Program-made: the position numbers and the translations under genes
The notes under the pieces: model-generated
Database searches by the model: none
Told to the model about the DNA's origin: nothing
The model's input: only the letters and a program-made list of their open reading frames with translations
Assembly: GCA_009869945.1 (NCBI GenBank)
Contig: WIXG01000089.1
Location: 124,001-188,000, forward strand
Source: Mesaphorura yosii
Taxonomy: Eukaryota; Arthropoda; Collembola; Poduromorpha; Tullbergiidae
Reading direction: 5' to 3'
Length of the DNA stretch: 64,000 nt
Shown: piece after piece, positions 12,901 to 24,760 of the stretch
Layout of the letters: each line of letters starts with the position of its first letter
Numbering within the stretch: the first letter of the stretch is position 1

Positions 12901-15900
12901 TTAGTGGGTGACTTCTTACTTTCTTAACTCTCACAGGAACTAATTTACCTTGACATTACCATTAATTATTGCGCGTAAGCAAACGCAGCGTTTTCCATCC
13001 ACTCGGGTGACAAATGGGTGTGCACTAAATCAAATGTTAATTAGTGCGAGCCGTGCGTCAGGCCAACTTCTCTGGCGAGGTAAAATAAGACATGACGCCT
13101 CGGTGCTCTCTAAGATTCATTAAGAGTCATCAGGACCCAAGTTACATGCACATTGCATCCGCCTAACATAATGAGAATAAACCAAGAAGTTCGTGGTCAT
13201 CTCATTCGTGCAAAAATGTGCTTTAATTTATGCTGCACGCAGTTCACATGCATGTTCGAAATAGACCAAGCAAGTCACTGTGTCGTCTCAGCTTGTACTG
13301 CAGAACAAAAACAAACTCAGTTTCAGGGTCTTGCCTTTATTTGATACTACGGAAAGACACCAGCGAAAAAGGAAATGCTCTCGTGCTCATGATCATGAGA
13401 GTCTACCGGATTTCATTGCTCTCTTAAAATTTTACATCCCTTATTGTCTCGTCTCATGTTCTTCACTACAGCTCCTTCAATAATTTCAAAGTGCAGGAAT
13501 AAACCGAGAGTTGGAGGGATTTGAGCAAACACCATAATGGAAACCGTTAAGAATTTACTTCATTTCATACTCACCATAAATTACAATTGCAAAATGCCTC
13601 AGCATTTTCAATTTTCTTCAGAAGTTTACAGAGAAACCCAAAACTACATTAGCATGCTAGCCAGCATAAAAGCTTCATTCCTTTGCCCTTGTACTGTTCC
13701 TTTCGTTAACTCGAGAGGGTGAAACCGTTGCTGAGGGAAATGGAAGCAATTCAAATTTTCAGCGCATTTCATCTCTCCACAATCAGCGTCTGCCATTTGT
13801 CTTCGCGTAGCATTAGCACTCAAACCCCAAACACAACTTTTCTGAAGAGACATAAATGCAAGTGGTCTACTTGGTCACGAATGCATACGATTATGACTGA
13901 ACTAATAACAATCGTAATGAACACTGTCTTGCTTTGCAACCAAGAAAGATAAACGGTAAGCTGATGGCTATGGTCAACTTGTGCCTGCACACTGTTATTT
14001 TGGGTTCCATTGCTGAACATGATTACCATGCGTGCCAGTAAAGGAAGAAGAGTGTTGCACACTTCATCATAATGAACATAAACATTTAACGGTTAAGATT
14101 TCGCGTACAATTACGTAATTGTAAAGCCGCACCCATCCATACTATTCAGCGCGTAATTGTTCTCCGCGCGCTGGCACAAGTCAATGCAGCGACATCACAC
14201 TGGCATTCGCCATTAGGCGAAGAAACCTTGTGTGCATATGCTCTCAGGATTCTGACTCCTGCCAATATAGACATGCAAATCAGCAGTAATTTTTTGGTTG
14301 TGTGCTGAGTCTTCACTTCGGTGCAGCCTCAATACACAAGAACGTACACTTTGACGCACGACACGATAGTTTTGACTTTGCATTGGCCGTTCAGTCCACA
14401 TTCCATTGTGTCCTGACCAGCCACTAATTTAATTACGAGATAGTGCAGTCAGTGAATGCAGTTCATTTCAGCCTAAGTTTGGAAGTCAACAAAAGGCATA
14501 AATAGAAGTGCCTCGCCTTCAGCTCGTCTCAGTTCTGTTCTATTCCGATCACTCCAGTTTAGTTTTGTCTCGTCAGACTTTGACATTGTCAGTCTCACAT
14601 TCAACTTTAAACGGTCTGCTGGCTGCGTCCATTTGGATTCGTAACCTGCACTACTCGTCATCTCAATTTATGTCGATTCCGATCAATAAGTTAGTTAATT
14701 AGTTAGTTCAGCATCACAGCGGTAGCCGCGTGCTGCTCAAACCTTTAATTATCCTCTCTTTCATGCCATCGATCACCGATCGCTGGAAAGGTCACTCTTC
14801 CTGAGCCTAAGGTTGCCCAACACAAGAGTTTACTCTGTCGTACTTCACGTAATTATTCTCATTATGTGCAAACTCCGAGTTTGAGTCTGATTTGTGTCGA
14901 ACCCGAAATCTGAGTACAGAATTTGGCTGGTATACTTGAAAATAACTGAGTCTTGTGTTCTACTCCGATTTATTGACCAAGTTAAGTTTTGGGGTTTGTC
15001 TTTGCGTCATAATTCGGAGTGATTTAGTTGTGTATTTGTAGAGCCCGTTTCTGTCCTCGGTCTCGTGGAACTCGGGCCCAGAAGCCCTCACAATGCGCGT
15101 GCACATGGCTGTGAAATTCATTAACACACCTACCGGTTTTTGTGACAGTCACTGCGATTATAGATATAATGAAATCATAAATCGCTAATGTCATGATCTC
15201 TAGTGGGCGCATAAATCTCTCCATTAAGGTATTGGTTGCATATCACAGATTCTTTCAAGCTTCGTGGGCAATGTGTCCTTGTTCTATTATGCTGCATCAA
15301 ATTGACTTTTAACAGGAATTCCATTGACTCTTATTGAAATGGAATGGACAATTTGTCAAAGTGTTTCAATATTTGCTTAATGGTTGCACGCAATATTAGT
15401 GCATGGCCGAAATTGTGTAGTACGACTGACATTCAGCACGTGGCTGATGAAGCATGTGAATGTAAACACAAAAATTTCATCCATTCATGCGTATCCACAC
15501 CACCCTTTGCGTGCGAAATCCTCAACCATTTATCTCTTAATGAGATGAGGAATGCCGCGGGTTGCACTTTTAACCGCCACTTGACGGCTCGTCATTTAAA
15601 GCGTCTCCTTCTTTAATTCAATCAATCTCCCATCGCGATCGTGCAACGAGCAACGAACACTGTCTTTTGTCACATGTTGACACATGTACAATATGTGTCT
15701 CATTGTCGGACACGCGGATTCTCCTCCAACAATGAACGTGATCACAAACCGCAGTCACAGCGCCAGAAATGCTCAGTTCCTTACTAACCTATATATTCTG
15801 AATAACTTGCCATTTTCAGTCACTTTTCAAGGAACTTGTCAACGGAGCCAGCTGCGAGCACAGAGACCCATCTCCTTAAAGAAATCACTCAACAGTGCAG

Positions 15901-18900
15901 CCGTGGCGAAGAAACCAGATTCACAGATCAAAAGAATGAGAAGAGCTTGGTGGATGCATTCATATATCATAATTTAATGATAAATGCATGCGCATTGCAT
16001 TAAACCTCTTTTATCATGCCCGCAATCGAAACGTTTATCGAAACTTTTGACAATTTCAGACATTTAGAATGAAGCAAATGAAATACGCAGCCGACAATAG
16101 AAGCCTCATCGTCTTCTACATTTGCGTGAGGCATTGACTAGCTGCACAGTCAGAATTCAAAAGAGAAAAAAATCTTTGGAATCGAATTGTTTCCTTTATG
16201 CAGTCTCTAGAATTACCTCGAGAGAGAAAGTGAGGACGATGAATTTGATGGTTTACATTAGACATGGTCTCAACTGCGAGTCAGACTCGAACGAGGAAAC
16301 AGGACTTGTTCGCCTCAGTGCAGTGCGGTACGCAGAGGCAACAAAGTGTGTCTCGCATTATTGCAAATCTGGCTAATGGCGAAGTTGGCAGTGTTGATGT
16401 AATGCAGAATGCAGCCTGTAATTGTAACATTTGAGTTTATTAGCTTATTCTATTGCGTTCACGTGCCAATTCCCTTACAATGAATCTAATTTCAATTCAA
16501 TACACTTTTACACGTGTATCAAATTCGCATCACCGCATCTCTCTAATGATATTCATTAAATTAGGGCTCAAATAAGGTTGTACGTCACCAGTGCGAATTT
16601 CATTAGTTCGAACTACCTTTAGTGCGAAATTACGAGTGCGAATCGGCCGTGAGTTCGACGAGCCACGAGGTCGAATGCACTAGGAGCGACAGGTAATTTA
16701 GTTAGAAACTCCTTACGTTCGACCCGTCACGCTTGAAAAACAAAGTCGTTTTACTTATAAAGCATCAGAACACAACGATAACATTTAAATCATTAGTGTT
16801 CGGTAACGGAGATTCCGATAATCTCGAAAGAAATGATAGTACTGGTGGTGGTTGGAATTACTGGAAACAATAAATTCTCTTGGAACAATAGTCAGAAATA
16901 ACCTTCTAGAACAATTCTCTTGGAACAATTTTCTGGTAACAATTCTCAGAAAAAATTTCTCCTGGAACAATCTGCTGCGTAAAACTTCAGGACATTCGAA
17001 CTAGATGACCCATCGCTCTTAATGCATTCAAACTCGTGGCTCGTCGAGCTCACGGCCGATTCGCACTCGTAATTTCGCACTAAAGGTAGTTCGAGCTCAT
17101 GAAATTCGCACTGGTGATGTGACACGTCAAATAGGCGGCGACGAAGCGGCACGCACTGCACGAGATAACGAGGAAATGTCATATTTCCTGATGAATTAAC
17201 GAAGACAAGACGAAGATGAAGATTCCGTTCTTCTTTCTATACGCAATCCGATGGCAGATATAGGATGACAATAAAAATCAAGACCTGATAATATCAACGC
17301 CAAGTACATCGTCTGCTTTGCGTGTCGTGCTGGTGATAAAAGTGCCGACTTAATTCCAATTTCATTCTGCTCGTTTTAGTGACACTGAATTCAGCCCGCT
17401 GTCGTATCGAACTTTTCATCTAATCCTTCGAACACGACGTCGCACTCATTAAATAAATTAATTTCCATTTACATACCTTTAATGATTTCGTTGGTGATCA
17501 CGTCAGGAAGAAGCAGCAGCCCACCAGCCAATGAACCAATATCCAATTTGTAAGTGTCTTGCAGTCGTACAATGGCCTGAGCAGCTCCATTCAAATCTTC
17601 GATGCGTGGAAAATTCGTTCCTTCACGATAGGCCTCAATCCAACTGAAGACTCCTGCAATGAACAAGCAGACGAAATATTTCTCAGGTAAATACGAAATA
17701 TCGCAACTGGCAAGAATTGGCAAATGAATCCAGTTATCATATTTAGAGTCTGTGCAATGATCTGCGGTCATCGCTTCACAAGATCTCTTTCAGTCTGTCG
17801 TTTCTAAACCATCCGCCGCTTATCGCATCAAAATAAGAACGAGTAACGGGAAATGGTCCTCAAAAGTTGCCAATTTGTCGCACCTGCTAGAGCTACGCTG
17901 ATTGGGTAATCGAATTTGCCAAATTTCCCACGTCATACCTCAGCTATATTTAGCTGTCATTCTATCATGCTCGCGCTGTGATGCTATTTCTGTTGCAAAC
18001 AATGTAAATTACGACAGACTAAGAAATTATAAGCAACTTTCTTGTTAAGTTGATCCAACTTCATGAAACATGGTGCGAGGATGAAATTTGCTGTAATTTA
18101 TTCTCCCTTTTCACATGTCGTTCGACGTATAGCCACGTTCGTGTTTACCATTGTGGACGGAATAACAGAATAATTGGATCCAAGTTTAATGCCACAGAAA
18201 AAAAGTTCATTTTTCATTCTTGCCAGATCTTACCATTCCTCTCTTACGACTCAGCTGTCAAATATGGCTGCTTATGCTGTTGGTAAATCACACATCTCCT
18301 TAATACGTGCGGCATTGTATTGTAACTCGCACCCTTGTTCTTGTTCTTGTTCTTGTTCACGTTTATGATTGATATCAATTCTAACAATAGCCAATTTGAT
18401 GAGCATGGGCATTATTGCTGTACAAGAGCGCGTTGTGTCAAGCTTACAAAGCATTTGACAGTGCATTGAATTCATTACAGGCGATGAGAGATCGCGTGCG
18501 CACTTTCGTTTCGAGTCTGGAGCGCAGGAACAATGTGTGCTAATGTAACACAATAATAGAAAATAGAGACACTTCACTGCATGAGTTTTATTGAGCCTTT
18601 ACCTGTCTCTCACAATCAGTTTTTAATTATCCTCAGTTATGAAAACATTTTTCTTTTTTGCTTGGATGAACTCCATGCCGATTCAAACCCAAGGTTCCGA
18701 ATTCGATTTGTAACTGCGTCAATGACTACGTGATGCAATCCCATCTCAACGGGACTAAATCACTAAATTCGTCCTGTTTTGCAGGCCAAATCAGTCAAGA
18801 CTGATGACGGATAACAGATTTAGGACTGGTAATTAAATTAACAACCCGTAAAGGCAAGCCTTCAATATAGAAATAATTCACGCGTGAAATGTGTTGACTT

Positions 18901-21691
18901 CAAGTTGAGAACAGATATAAATCAAACGCCCTAAACCACGAAGGGTGGAACTCTGTTATTAAAAATGGAGGATGGCTAAGTGTAAACAAGTAGGCGGTGT
19001 GAAGTGATCGTAAACTATGCAGGTCTTTTCAAGTACTACGAGCACGATGAGAAATCCTCAGCAAATATTCAAATTGAAATTTAGCATTTTCAAGGCGGCC
19101 AAATTACTACTTTGGATACGAATCTTGCGGTTTATGAGTCTCGAGAACTAATGCTGACATAAATCGGTAATTAATTGAGGTCATCGACGCAGCATTATGA
19201 ATGCATGTAGCATTTACTGACTTAGCGAAAGTGCAATCTGCACTACGCGTATTGGTTAGCACAAAATCGATGAGCGTGTGTAATTGCTATAATTAGTATT
19301 TATAAGTTGACTTCTTACCGGTACTGTAATTAGAGATGCCATGAAGCGCCATGTGGACCTCATCCCAATCAGCAGTGAGTCTTCTCACCAGCAGATAAGC
19401 CTCGACTGGATGGGCGACGATGTCTTTGCTTTTCTTGCCATTCATCAGCAGACTCTTTTGACCCTCAACATACCTGCGGAGAAGGAAAGCATTCAATCTC
19501 GATTAGAATCAAAAATGTCTTTCAACCAGACAGACGAGTCAGCCGGGAGTGACGATTGACGCGCCGACATCGACATTCACACGATTAGAAATTGGCACTT
19601 GGCACTCGTGTGTGTGCGAGTACGGGCACAAGAACAAGGGCAAGCCAAAGTCGAAGCCGTACTCTTTGCAATTATGAGAACTGAAAAATTAGAAAATCCA
19701 TCATCACATCACACCTCGTACTCAGCTCGAAGTAAAGACTGAGTTTGTTATTATTATCGCACCTACAACAACAATGTGTCTGAGTGAAAAATATCAAAAC
19801 AGAAAATCATAACGAACAGCACGAAGAAGGCACACAATAATTTATCAAACGCATCTCTCGTCGCTGAATATAGAAAGTTTATTGAAATCCTAAAATGAAA
19901 AGTCCGTCTCCGCAAAGCGCCGAAGGTTTATGCTGAAGGTGGCCAAATAAGTATGCGCGTGTGAAATATAGCTCTCCAATCAATTCAGTGCCGCACTTGA
20001 AATTGCATTACCTAAATCGAACCTCTGTCATCGTTAATTCTTCATTCTGCATGGCCAGACACTCCACACCCGTTATTATGTTTGCCCAACTTGGAAAATA
20101 AAATTGGTTTCTTGCAAGTCATATGTCATTCGAGTGTATTTGCATTCCCTCGTGTCAACCAAGATTGAGACCGCATCTCAAGCTTAAATCAGCAGATCAG
20201 GATGCAAATATCAGGACATAAATTCTAATGAAGTCGTCAAATTGAATCTAGTGATGCTTTTTGATTCTTACAAAATACATCCCTAAATGAATACGATGAT
20301 TTACAATGAGCAGCAATGCGCGTGTTGAAATGGCACGCTTGCTGTGTCCTAGCTCAATGCTCAAAAGAGCAAAAGAGAACACAAAAGACGGAAACCGCAA
20401 AATTAAGGTGCAAAGGTAAGAAGTCAGACGCAATCCTAGTGTATTTAAATACACGTGAATGTGAAAGAAAAGCTCAGCTCACGACATGAGACGAGTTTTG
20501 ATGGCATGCGCACAAATTTTCATGATTATGTAATTCCCAATCGCATTGTTTGTCTCGCAATTATAAGCCAAAAGCCAAATGTGAACGAGAGGGTACAGTA
20601 ATAATTGAGCTGGGGAGACACTGAGATGGGATGCAAAATGAGTCTTATTCGAGACAAAGATATTATTTAGACATAAAATTGTAATTCCTGGTTCACAGCA
20701 CGCAGCAAGCACTTTGGCCAAACTCGCTTTGCCCAATGAACAATTGAAATGCGTCATGCTAAATTGCACAGTGCATGTAGCAGAGACAGAAACTCTGACT
20801 TTTCTCAAATGCGGCAGGTTATCTTTCTTGAGAACAGTCAAGAAGATTACTTTAAACACGATAGCGTGGTTAGACATCAAATGTCTGGTGTCAATAGACC
20901 ATATCGTGCTCTGTGCCTGTAACTTCTGCGCTAATTAGTCAAAAAAGTGTCTCTTGACTTCTTGACGGTGAAAAGGTCTAGATAATCTACTCATGGTTTC
21001 TTAAATTCAGCCACACCGGTACTTTACGGCAATCTGAGAAAATAATTCTCGTCTGGATATATTTGATAATTTGCATACTCATCGGGTTTAAATTACAATC
21101 AACTTCCTGTCCAGACTGACGGTCCCAATCTGACCCGATTGTTCTGGTACTTTCCTCAATGGTGTCCGATCAAATAGGCCACGTTAGCTTATTATACGAC
21201 TATGTGGAATAAAATGATCAAATTGACATGAACTTGTCAACTCCTTGCAAAACAAGCATGAAACAATTCTGTGCAGCATGTGTAAGACTCGATTGGCAGA
21301 TTTTATGCCATGATTTAGGGAGCCGCATCAGAGTTCGAGTTTAGTTCCCGTTACTTCTCTTGCCATAAAAAGGGAAAATTGAAACACGTAACCGAAAAAT
21401 GTAAACTGTAACTTACGATTTGATAAGTTGAGCCTTCTCCAGTGTGTACGAAGCAAATGTGTCGAGGAGGTCCACAATTTGCAGCTCGTTGTCCACCAAC
21501 TCCTCCAGCTTCGAAGTTGATGAGAATAAGTCTTCTTTCTGTGTGTGGATGACTGACTTGATTTCTTCCTGGATCACGCTGTCCTGTTTCTGAAGGAGTT
21601 CGTCGCTCATGTTGGCAAGATTAGGATCACTGACATTAGCCCGCACGAGCGTGTATAGGATAAGAATCAGCAACGAGTTGTACAGGAGCAT
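9945..21691 (-). CDS. P4HA: Prolyl 4-hydroxylase alpha subunit (procollagen-proline dioxygenase)
   Basis: Exons in transcript order: 21417-21691, 19319-19473, 17477-17653, 12209-12396, 11909-12112, 11753-11830, 11583-11678, then either 11374-11447 or 10895-10962, then 10574-10682, 10353-10481, 10115-10280, 9945-10030. Phases agree throughout and give 578 or 576 residues (human P4HA1 is 534). Residues 1-18 form a signal peptide. A P4H N-terminal helical region and a TPR-like peptide-substrate domain (SARDMLFIGRHAFKQG...) follow, then the 2-oxoglutarate/Fe(II) dioxygenase domain. Iron ligands H465 and D467 sit in YVPHTDH and H539 in TRHGACPV; the 2-oxoglutarate Lys is K549. The enzyme hydroxylates proline in collagen-type repeats in the ER lumen, together with protein disulfide isomerase (family knowledge). 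All catalytic residues are present, so an active enzyme is expected. Confidence 0.96.
10895..10962 (-). other. P4HA: P4HA alternative exon, distal copy (68 bp)
   Basis: Flanked by TTTTATTAG and GTAAGT on the minus strand. It starts in phase 0 and ends in phase 2, and reads LHTSMHQSKNGTFIKSFIRTSKT when joined to the T that opens the next exon, giving RTSKT-AWIKDW. It aligns with the same protein segment as the 74 bp exon at 11374-11447 (human RISKSAWL region). Including both exons would shift the frame, so they behave as alternatives. Confidence 0.8.
11374..11447 (-). other. P4HA: P4HA alternative exon, proximal copy (74 bp)
   Basis: Starts in phase 0 and ends in phase 2 at GTTAGT. The end reads ASQKRISQN, running into AWIKDW of the common downstream exon, again matching the RISKSAW segment of animal P4HA. 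Its acceptor (ACGAAG) has a weaker pyrimidine tract than that of the 68 bp exon, which could make its use regulated. The exact acceptor is inferred from phase and protein alignment. Confidence 0.7.
12397..17476 (-). other. Long P4HA intron (5.1 kb)
   Basis: Bounded by a GTATGT donor and a TTGCAG acceptor of P4HA exons on the minus strand. It contains an inverted-repeat element at 16583-17118 (separate entry). Short open frames here have no recognisable content. I see no nested gene. Confidence 0.7.
16583..17118. repeat. Foldback/MITE-like element with about 110 bp inverted arms
   Basis: The left arm (about 16583-16691) and right arm (about 17009-17118) are near-identical reverse complements. 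Shared words include CACCAGTGCGAATTTCAT, CTACCTTTAGTGCGAAATTA and CGAGTGCGAATCGGCCGTGA. They differ at scattered bases. The spacer of about 315 bp contains a degenerate short tandem repeat around CTTGGAACAAT near 16865-16975. No transposase frame is present. I could not find a clear target-site duplication, so the outer ends are approximate. In the P4HA pre-mRNA this would form a long hairpin. Confidence 0.85.
17654..19318 (-). other. P4HA intron with short (TTGTTC)4 repeat
   Basis: Intron of 1.7 kb between P4HA exons 2 and 3. It contains four perfect TTGTTC copies at 18335-18358 (plus strand) and nothing else I recognise. Confidence 0.6.
18335..18358 (+). repeat. (TTGTTC)4 microsatellite
   Basis: Four exact tandem copies of a 6 bp unit, read directly from the sequence. 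Confidence 0.95.
19474..21416 (-). other. First P4HA intron (1.9 kb)
   Basis: Lies between the signal-peptide exon and exon 2. No coding region, repeat or RNA gene seen. Confidence 0.6.
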
Positions 21692-24600
21692 GGTTCCGAC
21701 TTGCGACTACGAGGAAACTTTTCACCGAAATTAAAAAAGCGATCTGCTTCTCAAGATTTAAGCGTGGAAGTAACCAGCATGCTACGTATAACAGGAACTT
21801 GTTACAGTGAGTGGAATTTGTAATTATGGACTTGCAAAGTATCAGAATTTGTCTCAAATCGCAGGACTAACGACACTCGTGGTACAGACTCTCTTCACAG
21901 TTTCTGCTTCGTACGTTCGTTCGATTAGACCATCTCAGAAGGAGATCGACTGCTCAACTAAACCTGCAGCGAGTGCATGAAGCTTCCTTTTGAAGAGACC
22001 ATGCTCATGTCTTGAGAATTTACTCGCTTCAGGTAAATGGTGCAGCGCAGCGTGAAAAGTGCGTTAATATTCCTCGCATTACCATAATTGCATTTAATTG
22101 TTCCGACTTCTAGGACATTTTTAGTATTCACTCAAATGGTTCAACATGCTCGCACGTTATCATGAAATGATATCTGCATTTTACGAAAAGCGGCTTGGGA
22201 CTTGAATAAAATTGGTGCTTCAAGAACTTTGGGATCGTGGTTACTGGTTCCAATGAAAGAAGAGAAAATAGGATACGCTTTAATAATAGTTGCATTTGAT
22301 TGGATTCTGAGTCCAGTTTATTTTTCCACCGAATCGTTTCACCCTTTTACACATGGCATTTGCATGACCTTTTTCAATTTTTTTTTCAAACAATAGCAGA
22401 TTATTTAATAAATATATAGTAATATGCTTTAGGAATGGAACATTCACGTAGAGAACAGCATATAGTGAATCGAAGACGCAAGTTTGTTAAGATTACGCTT
22501 CACAAATTGTCATGAGTTTAGTGATAATCAAAGTATTCATTTTGGTAATATGAAAATGTCAACCGAAGTTGGCCCGTAGAAATGCGCGTTAAAAATAAGA
22601 TCTAAGTTTCGTACTACAGCCTTAATTCGTTTCTAAAAAGAGTAACTAAAACACGTGAATTAAGAAGATAACTAAAAATCTAAAACTTAAACTGAATTAC
22701 ATGTCAAATATGAATACCCCTCTTGCTCTTAAAACCACAGGAACATGGAACGATCTGGTGCCTGATTCGAGAAAGCTGCGGCATAAGTTAGACAGCAATG
22801 ATTGTGCCGATACTTGAGCATACTGAAATGTTAATATGGCAAGAAAAGCCAGAAGCTGAATCAATGGCAACTTAAGCTGCTCTGAAAAGGTCCATAGATT
22901 TGAAACCCTTGCAAGTACCAGCCTCTGTTCAATAATTGCGGTTCTCCTAAATACTTCCTGTGGTTCATCGGAGGTTAACAGGATCTACATGTTTGGCACA
23001 TAAATTAAAAATGCTAAAATACGATAAAGTTTGCCGTTCGTTCCGCTAAAACCGATTTAAGAGTAAGAGAAGAATTGTACTAATAACATCACGCGGGAGA
23101 TCTACGCCTAGTCTGAAAACACGAAAACAAAGGTATCCAAAGAAGTGGCGAACAAAACTTGAAATGAGTACTTAAAAAACGTGGAATAGATCTGGAAACA
23201 AGACCAACATAAACAGTAAAGTAATTAACAAATGAATGGCTGACTACAAATGAATGATTGTTTCTGTAACATGTTATGAACACTGAACACACCTTCCACG
23301 AATATCAAACGAAACGCATAAACGATGTACTTACATAACAGCTCATCGAACCACGCAGTTTCACCTTCCAAACTCTACATCTTAATCTAAACGTTCTAGA
23401 TATTCTAATGTGCCTAATTGCAGTTAGGCAGATGCAAGCAAATATGTCGCTTGTCTTTTGTTTTTTATATCGATTATTTACAAGTAAGTTACATCAGCTT
23501 ATCAATTTACAAATTCTTAAGGTAGTAATGCCAAAATATAGTTTAATAAATACAAATACAGCTTCTCTGAGTACCTTTGCCTCATTATAATCGTGTAGTT
23601 GAGATTACAATGACCGAGACATTTTAAAGCTCTAAAAATATAAGTTTCTATATTCCACTAACTTACATACCTGACAAAAAAGTAATTGTAGTAATTTCAT
23701 AGAAATCGTTACCAGTGTTTAAGTGGACAAATTCACAATTTCTCCATTAATTTCGCCCTGCACTTCATCTTTCCCGTTAAAGTACTCACTCTGAAAACGA
23801 CAAGGAACAGACATGTACACTCTCAAGTGGTGTTTGAACAAATCTGACACAAAAATAAATCAACACAGGCTCGGTTGACCTTCTATCCAAATTGATCCGG
23901 TTCATGGAACTTGGAACACTTGCCTTCCTCTTCACTACGCAATAAGATTTAAAGTTCCTCCTTGCATGAATACCAGTACGGTTGTTACAGACAAGAATGT
24001 ACTTTGGTGGTTTCGCTAACAGTAAACGGGCTTCGGCTACCGCTTATCTAAGAAGATGTCCTATACAACTAAGAACTGTTAGTCTCTATTTGTGGGTCTA
24101 GGTGGTAATTTTTAGGCCGGGAAATGACACTCATGCCGAATCTTTAGGAGGCGTCATAATCCCGACTTTATGATTTAGTTCCTCTCCCGACTCAGTCAGT
24201 TCTTGCAAATAGTATAGCCTACCTTCAGTTCCCAGAAAAGGTGCAATAGGAGGTAAACCGGTCCAGACACCTTTAAAGTACAATTAATATCGCTCACCCC
24301 ATCATATTAATTCGCCTATACAAATAGTGGCTGTTCTGTAAGACTCGAATTTGACCTAAGCTATTTGTACACATGTTTATTGTATAGCTACATCTTTACT
24401 TTGTAAACTCTTTTTCTGAACCTAAGCAATCAAGAGTACGTAGATTCAAAATATAATTTACGCGATTTCCTTCAAGGTCTTTAGTTTGGCGTTGCAGTAC
24501 GAGGAATACGTTCAAAGAGAATACAAACACATTTATAACATCCATACAATACTTAGCTGTATTTAAGTATAATGTATTTTTAGCCCTACCGTTCGAAGTG

Positions 24601-24760
24601 CTGAATAGACTATTAGTTGACTGGCAAGTGGTTTGAAGGGATTGCCTGACGCTCTTACAGTTTTATAAGTTTGCTTCTACAATACTGATGACATAGCTTA
24701 ACTTAAACATAGTGACGCTGTACAACTTAAAAAACAGAGAATGAGATTAAGGTGTCGTGC
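21692..24760. other. Intergenic: P4HA promoter side and RSBN1 3' flank
   Basis: A 3.1 kb stretch upstream of P4HA and downstream of the RSBN1-like stop codon, both minus strand. It is AT-rich, with only short chance open frames. It should include the RSBN1-like 3' UTR and the P4HA promoter. No recognised gene or mobile element. Confidence 0.5.
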
